A stretch of 64,000 bases of DNA. It comes from Opitutales bacterium (GTDB taxonomy: Bacteria; Verrucomicrobiota; Verrucomicrobiia; Opitutales; Oceanipulchritudinaceae). Shown in pieces: positions 34,612-42,981 of the stretch. The notes below the pieces were generated by a model. The model was not told the origin of the DNA. It was given only the letters and a program-made list of their open reading frames with translations, and ran no database searches. The DNA lies in NCBI GenBank assembly GCA_020831585.1, contig JAFIGE010000003.1, positions 1-64,000 of the forward strand, written 5' to 3'. The translations under genes were made by a program, and so were the position numbers. Position 1 is the first letter of the stretch. Every line of letters begins with the position of its first letter.

Positions 34612-34991
34612 CCTTCGGGGAGCGGACGCTCGCGGGGTGGCTTCGGTCACTTCGAGGAAAGTCCGGACACCATAGGGCAGGATTCCCGGTGAAAGTCGGG
34701 GCGGGCGGCTTCAAGGCCGCTTGACGGAAAGTGCCACAGAAAATATACCGCCTTTGGCCGCGAGGCTGAGGGTAAGGGTGAAATGGTGGGGTAAGGGCCC
34801 ACCGCCCGCGCGGTAACGTGCGGGGCAGGGAAAACCCAATCCGGTGCAAGACCAAATAGGGGATCGGGCGGCCCGCCCAATGATCCCGGGTGAGTCGCAC
34901 CCGCTTCGGCGGGAATCCGCGCAAGCGGGTTAGACAAATGGGCGTCCAGGCCGCAAGGCTGGACAGAATCCGGCTTACAGCTCCCCGAAGG
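34612..34991 (+). ncRNA. rnpB: RNase P RNA, bacterial type A
   Basis: Catalytic RNA of RNase P, which matures the 5' ends of tRNA precursors. P1 is a perfect 12-bp helix between 34612-34623 (CCTTCGGGGAGC) and 34980-34991 (GCTCCCCGAAGG), fixing both ends. The universally conserved 5' core GAGGAAAGTCCGGACACC lies near 34651, the GGTAAGGGCCCACCGC-type P12-region strings near 34790, and the 3' core (AGACAAATGG followed by ACAGAATCCGGCTTACAG) at 34932-34980. The length of about 380 nt fits class A. It lies only 78 bp before sbtA, and no U-rich terminator follows; a hairpin with arms TTCGCA and TGCGAA (about 35018-35047) sits between them. Confidence 0.96.
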
Positions 34992-35068
34992 CCCTCTTTC
35001 CCAATGTGTTCGGCTGTGTTCGCATCCTTCCAACATTTTGGTTGCGAAGGGGGAGAGAATGAAAATGC

Positions 35069-36043
35069 ATGGGGGCGATGTCGGCCCTCGATCTCGTCCA
35101 ACTCAACCTGCTCTCGCCGCCCATCCTGTGCTTTCTCCTCGGGATTTTAGCGACGTTGGTGAAGAGCGACCTCCGCATTCCGGAGTCCATTTACCAGGCT
35201 CTCTCGATCTACCTTCTTCTCTCCATCGGGATCAAGGGTGGGGCGGCGATTATGGCCAGCGAGGGGTCGGCCTTTCTTTTGCCGATGGGTGTGGCGGTCC
35301 TTCTGACCGGTCTGATGCCTTTGTGGACTTATCCGGTTCTGCGTTATTTGGGTAGACTTTCTGTGGTGGATGCGGGTGCTGTGGCGGCGCACTACGCATC
35401 TGTCTCCGTGGTTACTTTTCTGGCGGCGACGACTTTTCTCCAAGCGTTGGGGGAGCCTTATGAAGGTTTTTTGCCCGCTTTGGTCGCGCTCATGGAGGTG
35501 CCGGGCATCGTCGTGGCGCTTCTTTTGGTGCAGCGCATTTCGGGCAAGAGTGCGCCGCTTCTGGATTCCGTTAAGACAGTCCTGGCGGGCAAAAGTGTTT
35601 TTCTCCTTCTTGGCGGGCTCCTGGTTGGTATCATTGGCGGTGAGCGGGGTTTGCTGAAAGTAGAACCGTTTTTCGTCGCACCGTTTTACGGTGTGCTCTG
35701 CATCTTTCTTTTGGAGATGGGCATGGTTGCTTCCCGCCGCTTTGAGGACTTTGGCAAAGTGGGACCGTTCCTTGTTGTTTTCGGTTTCCTTATGCCGATC
35801 ATCCATGCTCTCATCGGAATCTACGCGGGTTTCCTCTGCGGGATGACGCGCGGCGGGAGCTTTGTTCTGGGGACGCTTGTGGCCAGTGCGTCATACATTG
35901 CCGCGCCGGCCACGATCCGCCTTGCTCTACCGGAGGCCAACCCCGGATATTACCTCACTGCCGCCCTCGCCATTACCTTTCCGTTTAATCTCACCATCGG
36001 AATCCCCCTTTACTACGCGCTCTCCGGTCTCTTTTTTTCCTGA
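35069..36043 (+). CDS. sbtA: Sodium-dependent bicarbonate transporter SbtA family
   Basis: A 324-residue membrane protein of the SbtA (DUF897) family, high-affinity Na+/HCO3- symporters first known from cyanobacteria. About ten hydrophobic helices with an inverted-repeat look are visible, including LSIYLLLSIGIKGGAA near the N-terminus and AAHYASVSVVTFLAA, both family-typical, and SFVLGTLVASASYIAAPATI in the second half (the conserved SASYIAAPA region). Start is ATG 35069 or 35078 (MSALDL), the latter closer to family alignments. sbtB follows after 12 bp, confirming the assignment by context. A non-photosynthetic host using this pair would import bicarbonate for carboxylation reactions; that use is inference. 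Confidence 0.92.
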   Translation: MGAMSALDLVQLNLLSPPILCFLLGILATLVKSDLRIPESIYQALSIYLLLSIGIKGGAAIMASEGSAFLLPMGVAVLLTGLMPLWTYPVLRYLGRLSVVDAGAVAAHYASVSVVTFLAATTFLQALGEPYEGFLPALVALMEVPGIVVALLLVQRISGKSAPLLDSVKTVLAGKSVFLLLGGLLVGIIGGERGLLKVEPFFVAPFYGVLCIFLLEMGMVASRRFEDFGKVGPFLVVFGFLMPIIHALIGIYAGFLCGMTRGGSFVLGTLVASASYIAAPATIRLALPEANPGYYLTAALAITFPFNLTIGIPLYYALSGLFFS

Positions 36044-36055
36044 AATCTCACAAAA

Positions 36056-36379
36056 TTGCTCATTATGGAACCGCTGCCGGGTATGGAGAAACTGAAACGG
36101 GTCACGATCGTGGCCGAGTCAGTCGTGTCTGAACGGATTCAGGAAGATGTCCTGCGTCTCGGCGCCAAAGGCTACACAACGACCCATGCTGAAGGGCGCG
36201 GATCCCGCGGTGTGCGCGCAAGCGAATGGGAGGGGCATAACGTGAAGCTGGAAACGATCGTCACGCCGGAGGTTGCCGGTAAAATCCTCAAATATATGGA
36301 GGATAAATATTTCCAACACTTCGCGGTCATCGCCTACACGATTGATGTCGAGGTGATTCGCGCGAAAAAATACCGCTGA
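36056..36379 (+). CDS. sbtB: PII-like bicarbonate transporter regulator SbtB
   Basis: PII-superfamily protein of the SbtB type, up to 107 residues. KRVTIVAESVVSERIQEDVL opens the ferredoxin-like fold; the T-loop region (TTHAEGRGSRGVRASEW) and VKLETIVTPEVAGKILKYM follow, then HFAVIAYTIDVEVIRAKKY. SbtB trimers bind adenyl nucleotides, including cAMP, and gate SbtA. Family alignment favours a start at 36065 or 36083 (MEKLKRV) over 36056 (a TTG). There is no Tyr51-type uridylylation site of GlnB. It immediately follows sbtA in one transcription unit. Confidence 0.88.
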   Translation: MLIMEPLPGMEKLKRVTIVAESVVSERIQEDVLRLGAKGYTTTHAEGRGSRGVRASEWEGHNVKLETIVTPEVAGKILKYMEDKYFQHFAVIAYTIDVEVIRAKKYR

Positions 36380-36683
36380 TTGCCTCCCACGCGTCCAAAG
36401 CCCCTACCGCCTGCGGGCCGACGAGGGGATTCCCCTGAATCGCCTTTGGCGGGTTTTACAGGATATCGAACGCAGGCGGTTGAGTCTTTGTCTCATTGCG
36501 GTAAGGTGCCTCGTTCGAAAGGTTTGCTTGGCAAAGGCGAGCCCCCCGTCTGATGATTTCGTTTAGAATGATGATGATTGATATCTCCAGAGCTGGCGCG
36601 CGTGCCGCCGCATGTCCTGTTTGGGCAAACGGTCAAAGGAACCCTGCCGGGTCATTGGATCATTGGAAGGGAAGCTGTCCTGT
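36380..36683. other. Intergenic stretch with a three-stem structured element
   Basis: No gene seen. ACCGCCTGCG (36406-36415) pairs perfectly with CGCAGGCGGT (36471-36480), enclosing two small hairpins: AGGGG/CCCCT (about 36424-36436) and CGCC/GGCG (about 36441-36451). It is either the processed 3' end of the sbtAB transcript or an independent structured RNA; there is no U-tract, so it is not a standard terminator. Confidence 0.4.
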
Positions 36684-38672
36684 ATGGTGACCTTTGGCGC
36701 AGCCGCCTTTCTTTTCGGGGGTGTCCTCCTGGCCGTCCCGATCATCGCCCACCTCATTCAGCGCGAAATCGCCATCTCGCTGCGCTTTCCATCGACGCGC
36801 TTCATCCGCGTGGCCCGTCGACCCCAACAGGAACGTCGGCGCATCCGCGACCTCTTTTTGCTTTTCCTGCGTATGCTGATGCTGGCGGCGTTGGTTCTCG
36901 CGCTGGCGCAGCCCCGGTGGTTGCCAGCTGGCGGAGCTTCGGCGCTGGAGGCGGAAAATGTGACCGTGTTGCTCGTCGACCAATCCGCGAGCATGGATGG
37001 CTGGGGCGGCTGGAGCGAGGCCGGAGAGCGCATCGCGGAGATTCTGCGGGATCGTCCGGATCGACCCGTCGGGCTCATTTTGTATGCGGATGCGCCGTGG
37101 ACAATCCTTCCGCCCACACTTGACCACGCTGAGCTGGAGAGGACGCTAGCGGCGGCTTCTCCGCTCCCCCTGGCCGGACGTCCGGCGGAGGCCGTGCGCG
37201 AGGCACTTCGTTTGTTCGGCAATGCTGGTGAACGGGAATTGATTATCGTATCGGACTTCCAGGAAACGGATTGGCTGACCGATTTGCCCGATGTGCCGGC
37301 GGATTTTTCGGTCGTTCCGGTGAAAGTAGGGGAGACCGCCCGGGCGGAGCAGCCCAATCTCGGCATCACCGGCGTCGAAGTTTTTCCGGTGGGGGATCAG
37401 GGTTCGCGTGCGGTTGTGCGCGTGCGCAACCACGGTTCCGAGCCAGCCGGGGTGCGCGTGCGCCTGGTCCTGGACGACGGCGAAGAGCTTGAGCAGACCG
37501 CCTCCGTTCCGGCGGGGCAGGCGCGGCCGGTGGTCTTTGAGAGCACCTCCCGCGAACGGGTGGGGGCGCGCGCGGAGCTGCTGGAAGGCGGGGCGTTTGC
37601 GGGGGACGATGTTTTTCATTTCTGGATGGGGCCGCCGCCGCCCCTGCGGGTCTTGGCTTTCATGGCGAATTTTGAAGAGCCGGAGCGGGCCGAGGAGTTC
37701 TTTTTTGTGCAAACTGCCCTGGGCGTGGAAGTGGAGGGCGACTGGGTTCGCTTCGAGGCCGACTCGCTCGACCGGGCCTTCCTTCGCGGACCGACGCTGC
37801 GCGACGCCGAAGCCGTATTTCTTCCTGGAACGGCGGCTTATCTCGATTCGGTTCAATGGGAAGCCCTGCGGACCTTTGTGGAAGAGGGTGGGGTGCTCGT
37901 TGTCACACCGGGGCGTTCGCCCATGCGGGTGCTGCGCGGCCTGGAAAATGCCGGTTTGGCCGATCTGCGCTTTCGGGCGGTGCACGGTGGAGCAACGGGG
38001 CGACGCGAGTTTCTGCACCCGGCCTGGCTCAATCCGGAGTCCAGCCTTGCCGCCGTCTTCGAAGAGAATTCGCGCGAGGATCTCTATCGGGTGAGCATTT
38101 TGCGGGGTGCGCTCATGGAAGCTGGTCGGGAGACGGCGACGATTCTCCGGGGCGAGGGCGGGGAAGTCCTTTTGGGGCGAACGACGCGGGGTCAGGGCGT
38201 CGTGTATGTGCTCGCGTTCGGGCTTGACCCGCAGTCTTCCGATTTGCCCTTGCGCAACAGCTTTTTGCCCCTCGTGCGGGAGATGTTCGGAGACGGGGCG
38301 ACGGTGGAAAGCGGCTTGGTGCGGCTCGCCACGGGAGAGTCACCGCCTCCCGGTCTTTTCCCCGGTGAAGGCCCCGGCGCGTGGCAGCGCGTTCCCGGAT
38401 TGCTCGAAGAGGACGGCTTTTATGTGGCCATCAACATACCCGCCACGGAGGGTGTGCCCGCCACGGTCGATCCCTCCCGGCGCTTTCTCGATACAAGCGG
38501 GGCCATCTTCACGGGTGACCGCGCACCCTTTCTGCCCGCCCATGAACGCGGCGGCGTGGAGCTGTGGCCCTGGCTTCTGCTTATTCTCCTGATCACTTTG
38601 CTAATCGAATTTTTTGCCGCTTTTTGGATGGGACGGACCCAGGGATCGGCCAACCAACCCGTTACCGCATGA
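36684..38672 (+). CDS. BatA-type membrane protein with VWA domain
   Basis: A 662-residue protein with the aerotolerance-operon (BatA) N-terminal module: a hydrophobic segment (AAAFLFGGVLLAVPIIAHLI), an arginine-rich cytoplasmic loop (RRPQQERRRIRDLFLLFLRM) and a second TM (LMLAALVLALAQPRWLPA). The VWA domain follows, with MIDAS motif LVDQSASMDG near residue 97. Later beta-rich domains end with a C-terminal TM helix (WPWLLLILLITLLIEFFAAFWM). Such proteins occur with MoxR ATPase, DUF58 and DUF4175-type proteins and are held to support envelope stress tolerance or protein assembly. ATG 36684 has GGAAGGGAAG upstream; its stop overlaps the next gene by 4 bp. No MoxR or DUF58 gene is adjacent. Confidence 0.82.
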   Translation: MVTFGAAAFLFGGVLLAVPIIAHLIQREIAISLRFPSTRFIRVARRPQQERRRIRDLFLLFLRMLMLAALVLALAQPRWLPAGGASALEAENVTVLLVDQSASMDGWGGWSEAGERIAEILRDRPDRPVGLILYADAPWTILPPTLDHAELERTLAAASPLPLAGRPAEAVREALRLFGNAGERELIIVSDFQETDWLTDLPDVPADFSVVPVKVGETARAEQPNLGITGVEVFPVGDQGSRAVVRVRNHGSEPAGVRVRLVLDDGEELEQTASVPAGQARPVVFESTSRERVGARAELLEGGAFAGDDVFHFWMGPPPPLRVLAFMANFEEPERAEEFFFVQTALGVEVEGDWVRFEADSLDRAFLRGPTLRDAEAVFLPGTAAYLDSVQWEALRTFVEEGGVLVVTPGRSPMRVLRGLENAGLADLRFRAVHGGATGRREFLHPAWLNPESSLAAVFEENSREDLYRVSILRGALMEAGRETATILRGEGGEVLLGRTTRGQGVVYVLAFGLDPQSSDLPLRNSFLPLVREMFGDGATVESGLVRLATGESPPPGLFPGEGPGAWQRVPGLLEEDGFYVAINIPATEGVPATVDPSRRFLDTSGAIFTGDRAPFLPAHERGGVELWPWLLLILLITLLIEFFAAFWMGRTQGSANQPVTA

Positions 38673-41600
38673 CCCGATTTTACCAGCGTTTTCTTCAAGC
38701 CCGCCGCCATCTCCGTCTCCGCCTCCTTGTCTTGGCTCTGGGCGGCACGCTCCTCCTCTTCGGAATTGGCCTGGGTGCGCTCGCTCTCCTGAACAGCCTT
38801 GCTCCGGTGAAGGAGGGCACGGCCCTCACGCTCTTTGCGGTGTGGGCGGTATTGAGCGTTGTGCTCGGGGTGATTGGGATGGTCGCGACCTGGCGGCGGG
38901 AAGCCGCTCTCGGGCGGATGGCAGGCCGTGTCGAGGGCCTGCATCCCGAATTCATGAGCGCGCTCGATTGCGCGATGGAGTTGAGCGGACGCGAGGCCCG
39001 CGAGCCCAACCCGATCGAGGCGGCTTTGCTCCGCCAGGTTGAGCGTCAAACGGCAAACCTGCCGCTCGAATCGGAAGCCCTGCCGCCGCTCTTGCGTGGC
39101 GTGAGACCCTTCGGATTGCTGGTCCTCGGAATGGTTCTTGCGACCGCCTGCCTCTTCACGCCCGTTGCCCGCAAGGCACAGTTTCATCTCGGGGACAGCC
39201 TGCGGGGCGAGTTCACAGGCATGGCCGTCGAGCCCGGCAACGCCGAGCACGCGCGCGGGCAGGATCTTGTTGTGAGTGCGGAGGCTCTTCGCTGGGAGAC
39301 CGCTGTGGAAATCGAATACATCGAGGGCGGGGGCCGCGCCCACCGCTACCCGCTCATTGTCGGGCGCGAGGGGCGGCCCGAATTCCGGCTCTTTGAGGTC
39401 GCCGACAACCTCCGCTACCGCTTCCACACGGCCTCGCTCACATCGCCGTGGTTTACCCTCGAAATCTACGATCCGCCGCGCCTCGACGAGCTTCACATCG
39501 AAGCCATCCCACCGGCATACAGCCAACTGCCGCGCGTCACGGTCCAGCGCGTGGAGGATTTTGAGGTTCTTGAAGGCACCCGCGTGGAGGTCCGCCTCGC
39601 CACGCGGTTTGCCGGGGAAGCCTTTCTGCGTATCGACGAAGCTGATACGGCCTTGCGGGATGACGGCAACGGCCACTTCAGCGGCTCGCTCACGCTCGAC
39701 AGATCCGTGCGTTACAGCCTTGTGCTGCGTGCCGGCGAGCGCGAGACCCGCACCGCGCGCCGCGCCATCAGCGTCTTCCCCGACGAGCCCCCCGTGATCG
39801 AAATCACCGCCCCGGGCCGCGATCTCACACTGGAGCCCGGTTCGACCGTCCCGCTGGAAATCTACACCGCCGATGACTTTGGTGTGGCGGCGGTCGATCT
39901 CACCACGACCATCGCGGGCGGAGAACCGGTGGATCGCCGCCTTTTCCGCTCCGGGGAGGCCCCGCGCCGCGAGGAGACGGTCTTCAATCGTATCGACCTC
40001 GACAGCATCGGCGCGCGCGACGGCGACATCGTGATCTACTTCGCCACCGTGCGCGACAACCGCGAGCCGCGCCCGCAGGCCGTCCGCTCGGAGGTCTTTT
40101 TTATTGAGGTCCGCGAAGAGGTCGAACCGGAGGAGATGGACGGGATGGATGGCGAGCAGGAGCAGATCGACCTGCGCGCATTGATTGTGGAAGTGAAACG
40201 CCTCATCCGTGACACCTACGGGGCGCTTTCCCTCGAAGAGCGCGAGCAGCTGCTGGCAAACCAGGAGATTGCCACGGGCCTCGCCAACGTGCGCAACGAA
40301 GTGCGCTTCCTCCTGCGTGAACTCGGCACCCTCGATATGAGCGATGAGGAGCGGGAATTTGTCCTCGGTTCGCTCGAACGCACCATTCACCAGTTACAGG
40401 AGGCGATCAGCGCCCTCAACAACAACCGCACACCCGACGCCCTGCCGCCGGAGATCGAGGCTTTGCGGGAGCTCGTGGCGCTGGAAAACGCCCTGCGCGA
40501 CAACACCGTCTCGCGCGAGTCGGAAGGTGAGGGCGGCGGCGAGGGTGCGGAGTCCGAGTCCACTGAACCCGGTGAGGAAAGCGGGCAGGGTGAGGGACCT
40601 CCGCCGCTTCCGAGTATAGCCGATCTGGCTGATGCGCTCTCCGATCTCAATTCCCTGATCGACGACCAGTCCGCTCTCAACCGGCGTATGGGCCGGGCCG
40701 AGCGCACGAACGCCCCGCCCGCCGAAACCTCGGCTCTGGGCGATAACCAAAGTGGCCTCGCCGACCGCAACCGGGCGGTCGCCGGGCGGATTGCCCGTAT
40801 GCCGGCCGCCGCCCCTCTCACGCAACTCCTCGGCCAAGCCGATGCGCACATGGGTCGCGCTGAAAGCGCCCTGCAGGCCCACGAGGCGGGGGCCGGGGAA
40901 CGCCACGGCATCCGCGCCGGTGAGTCGCTCGTGCGCGCCGCCGGGCTCCTCGAAGGGCTCATCAACGAGATTGCCGGAGGCATGGTTTCGAGCCTCGGTC
41001 AGGCCGCCGAATCCCTCTCGCGCGAACAGAGCGCGGCCGCCGGTGAAAGCGGAGCTGCCGGTCGCGGAGAGCGTCCCGGCGACGGTCTCGAAGACAACCA
41101 GCGGGGCCTCGGTGAACGCTTTGACGACCTCCGTGAGGGCATGGGGCGCGTTGCGGCGGAACTGCGCGATCTCTTCCCGGACGCGGCCTCCGCCCTCGAC
41201 CAAGTTGCTCGCCAGCTTGAAGCCGCCCAGACCGAATCCACCATGACGCGCGCGGAGAACGCCCTCCTCTACGAGCGCTTCGACCGCGCGGAGCAGTTTC
41301 AGGAGCGCGCCGCCGGTGATTTGGCGGCCGCCGCAAGCGGTATCCAATCCGCCGGAGAAGGCCTCCCCACGATGGGTGAAGCCGCTCTTCGCGAAGCCCT
41401 GGCCCGCCTGAGCCAAGCGCGCGACGAACTCGACGCCCTCGCTCAGGGCGATACCGGTGCAGGCGAGAGCCCGGGCCAAAACGGGCAGGAAAGCGGCGCA
41501 CCCGGCGACGGCGCGGAAGGCGGCGAAGGCGTGCCCGGCGAAGGCGAGGGGGAAGGCATCGCGCAGGCTGGCAGGCCCGGTCCCGGTTCCGCTTCCGAGC

Positions 41601-41902
41601 AACTCGGTTCTCTGCGCCAGGAAATGGCCAACATGCTGCGCGAAATCAGTGGTCGCCTGGACGACAACCAGCTCCGCGATCTCGCCGAAGCGCTCGGTGG
41701 CGGTATCGCGGCGGATGATTTGGTGGCCTCTATGCGGGAGACCGACGGCACCCTTACCGAGGCCTCCCGTGCGCTCCTGCGCTATCTACAAACGGAAGGC
41801 CGCAGTCGGCAGCTCGACCAAATCCGTCGGGGCGCTCCCCCGCCCGGGCGTTATCAGCGCCAAATCGAAGCCTACTTCCGCAACCTTGCCGAAGGGCAGT
41901 GA
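38669..41902 (+). CDS. Large DUF4175-like membrane protein
   Basis: A 1077-residue protein. Two TM segments near residues 18-38 and 48-70 and a third near 150-170 precede a long extracytoplasmic part. The middle (about 300-480) is beta-rich and Ig-like, a layout I associate with DUF4175 proteins encoded next to BatA-type VWA genes. From about residue 500 the chain is helical with Glu/Gln/Arg-rich coiled coils, separated by low-complexity acidic linkers (SEGEGGGEGAESESTEPGEE near 640; GEGVPGEGEGEGIAQAG near 955). It starts inside the BatA-type stop codon (ATGA), so the two proteins are co-translated and probably act together in the cytoplasmic membrane. Function unknown. Confidence 0.75.
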   Translation: MTRFYQRFLQARRHLRLRLLVLALGGTLLLFGIGLGALALLNSLAPVKEGTALTLFAVWAVLSVVLGVIGMVATWRREAALGRMAGRVEGLHPEFMSALDCAMELSGREAREPNPIEAALLRQVERQTANLPLESEALPPLLRGVRPFGLLVLGMVLATACLFTPVARKAQFHLGDSLRGEFTGMAVEPGNAEHARGQDLVVSAEALRWETAVEIEYIEGGGRAHRYPLIVGREGRPEFRLFEVADNLRYRFHTASLTSPWFTLEIYDPPRLDELHIEAIPPAYSQLPRVTVQRVEDFEVLEGTRVEVRLATRFAGEAFLRIDEADTALRDDGNGHFSGSLTLDRSVRYSLVLRAGERETRTARRAISVFPDEPPVIEITAPGRDLTLEPGSTVPLEIYTADDFGVAAVDLTTTIAGGEPVDRRLFRSGEAPRREETVFNRIDLDSIGARDGDIVIYFATVRDNREPRPQAVRSEVFFIEVREEVEPEEMDGMDGEQEQIDLRALIVEVKRLIRDTYGALSLEEREQLLANQEIATGLANVRNEVRFLLRELGTLDMSDEEREFVLGSLERTIHQLQEAISALNNNRTPDALPPEIEALRELVALENALRDNTVSRESEGEGGGEGAESESTEPGEESGQGEGPPPLPSIADLADALSDLNSLIDDQSALNRRMGRAERTNAPPAETSALGDNQSGLADRNRAVAGRIARMPAAAPLTQLLGQADAHMGRAESALQAHEAGAGERHGIRAGESLVRAAGLLEGLINEIAGGMVSSLGQAAESLSREQSAAAGESGAAGRGERPGDGLEDNQRGLGERFDDLREGMGRVAAELRDLFPDAASALDQVARQLEAAQTESTMTRAENALLYERFDRAEQFQERAAGDLAAAASGIQSAGEGLPTMGEAALREALARLSQARDELDALAQGDTGAGESPGQNGQESGAPGDGAEGGEGVPGEGEGEGIAQAGRPGPGSASEQLGSLRQEMANMLREISGRLDDNQLRDLAEALGGGIAADDLVASMRETDGTLTEASRALLRYLQTEGRSRQLDQIRRGAPPPGRYQRQIEAYFRNLAEGQ

Positions 41903-41975
41903 GCGTCGGAGCCTCGCTCTCAGCTTTTCCGTTGATGCCGTATTCACGGTGCCCTTGCGGATGATCCCTTTTGCC

Positions 41976-42001
41976 GCCCGGGCCTCCCCGGATGCCCGGG
42001 C
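41976..42001. other. Strong GC hairpin upstream of nuoJ
   Basis: GCCCGGGC at 41976-41983 and again at 41994-42001 (self-complementary) form an 8-bp stem with a 10-nt loop. There is no T-run, so it is more likely a transcript-stabilising or Rho-associated hairpin after the DUF4175-like gene than an intrinsic terminator. Confidence 0.45.
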
Positions 42002-42139
42002 GCCAAATTTGGCCCGCCCTCAGCGCGAATCCGAACCGGCCACCCCCCCGGCACTCTCGGCTCCACCGAATTTTCGAGAAAATCCTTCCATTCGCTTGCG
42101 CCCAACCTACACTGGCTCGTTTTTGATTTTCCTTTGCAC

Positions 42140-42655
42140 ATGACTGACTGGCTCTTCTACATATTTGCCATCCTCGCGGTCCTCGCCGCGTTGTCGGTGG
42201 CGATCAGCCGGAATCCGGTGAACGCCGCGATGGGCATGATCGTGTCGTTTATCGGGATGGCCGCTCTTTTCGTGCTCCTGGAGACTTATTTTTTGGCGGT
42301 CCTCCAGGTCCTCGTTTACGCGGGGGCTATCGTTGTCCTCTTTCTCTTTATCATCATGATGATGGACGTAACCTCGGCCGCCGCGCCCAAGCCGGCCGCC
42401 CTCATCGCGTCGGCCGCCGCCCTCGGTGTGATGGTCGCGGGGAGCTGGTTTGTCTCCTTCAGTGAACTGGCCGGTCCCTTCCCCGAACGTTCGGTCGACG
42501 CCCCCGCGGCGGTCGCGAAAATTTTCGGCGTGGAGTTGTTCACGCGCCACATCCTCGCCTTTCAAGTGATCGGATTTCTTCTCCTCATTGCCATGATCGG
42601 CGTCATTGTTGTGAGCCGGAAAATGCCTCAACCGACGGAAGGAGGGGCGAAATGA
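42140..42655 (+). CDS. nuoJ: NADH-quinone oxidoreductase subunit J
   Basis: Membrane-arm subunit of respiratory complex I (proton-pumping NADH dehydrogenase), 171 residues with five TM helices. The second to third helix region (NPVNAAMGMIVSFIGMAALFVLLETYFLAVLQVLVYAGAI in part) carries the conserved VLQVLVYAGAIVVLFLF pattern of NuoJ, lining the quinone-to-pump coupling path. ATG 42140 is the natural start. The stop overlaps nuoK (ATGA). nuoA-I are not in the window, so either the operon is split or the upstream genes lie elsewhere. Confidence 0.95.
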   Translation: MTDWLFYIFAILAVLAALSVAISRNPVNAAMGMIVSFIGMAALFVLLETYFLAVLQVLVYAGAIVVLFLFIIMMMDVTSAAAPKPAALIASAAALGVMVAGSWFVSFSELAGPFPERSVDAPAAVAKIFGVELFTRHILAFQVIGFLLLIAMIGVIVVSRKMPQPTEGGAK

Positions 42656-42981
42656 CGCTCACACCCGTCGGTTTGGAACATTACCTCTTTGTTGCCTGTC
42701 TACTCTTCTCCATTGGCGTCTTCGGGGTGCTTCTCCGGAGCAACACGCTCATCATTCTGATGTGCCTGGAGCTGATGCTGAGCGCCTCGATTGTGGCCCT
42801 CATCGCCTTCTCCCGCTTCAATGCGATCGAGGGCAGCCTGATGATGGGGGGCAACCTCTTTGTTCTTTTCATTATTGCCATTGCCGCCGCGGAAGTGGCT
42901 ATCGGTCTGGCCATCATCGTCGCCCTCTGGCGGCGGCAACAGACCCTTGATGCGACGGAAATCACTTCTTTGAAGCACTGA
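42652..42981 (+). CDS. nuoK: NADH-quinone oxidoreductase subunit K
   Basis: A 109-residue complex I subunit with three TM helices. The conserved acidic residues are in place: the Glu in LIILMCLELMLSAS (helix 2) and in AAAEVAIGLAIIVAL (helix 3), both needed for proton transfer. The length fits the family (about 100). It overlaps nuoJ by 4 bp and nuoL by 1 bp (TGATG at 42979-42983), so translation of J, K and L is coupled. Confidence 0.95.
   Translation: MTLTPVGLEHYLFVACLLFSIGVFGVLLRSNTLIILMCLELMLSASIVALIAFSRFNAIEGSLMMGGNLFVLFIIAIAAAEVAIGLAIIVALWRRQQTLDATEITSLKH

Noticed and set aside
34409-35101. 230-codon minus-strand frame across the RNase P RNA
   Set aside because: Most of it is antisense to rnpB; only the last ~35 codons, inside the duplicated element, show any peptide-level pattern.
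36406-36480. Possible integron attC or tRNA in the sbtB downstream gap
   Set aside because: No GTTRRRY core sites, no anticodon or T-loop pattern; kept only as an unassigned structured element.
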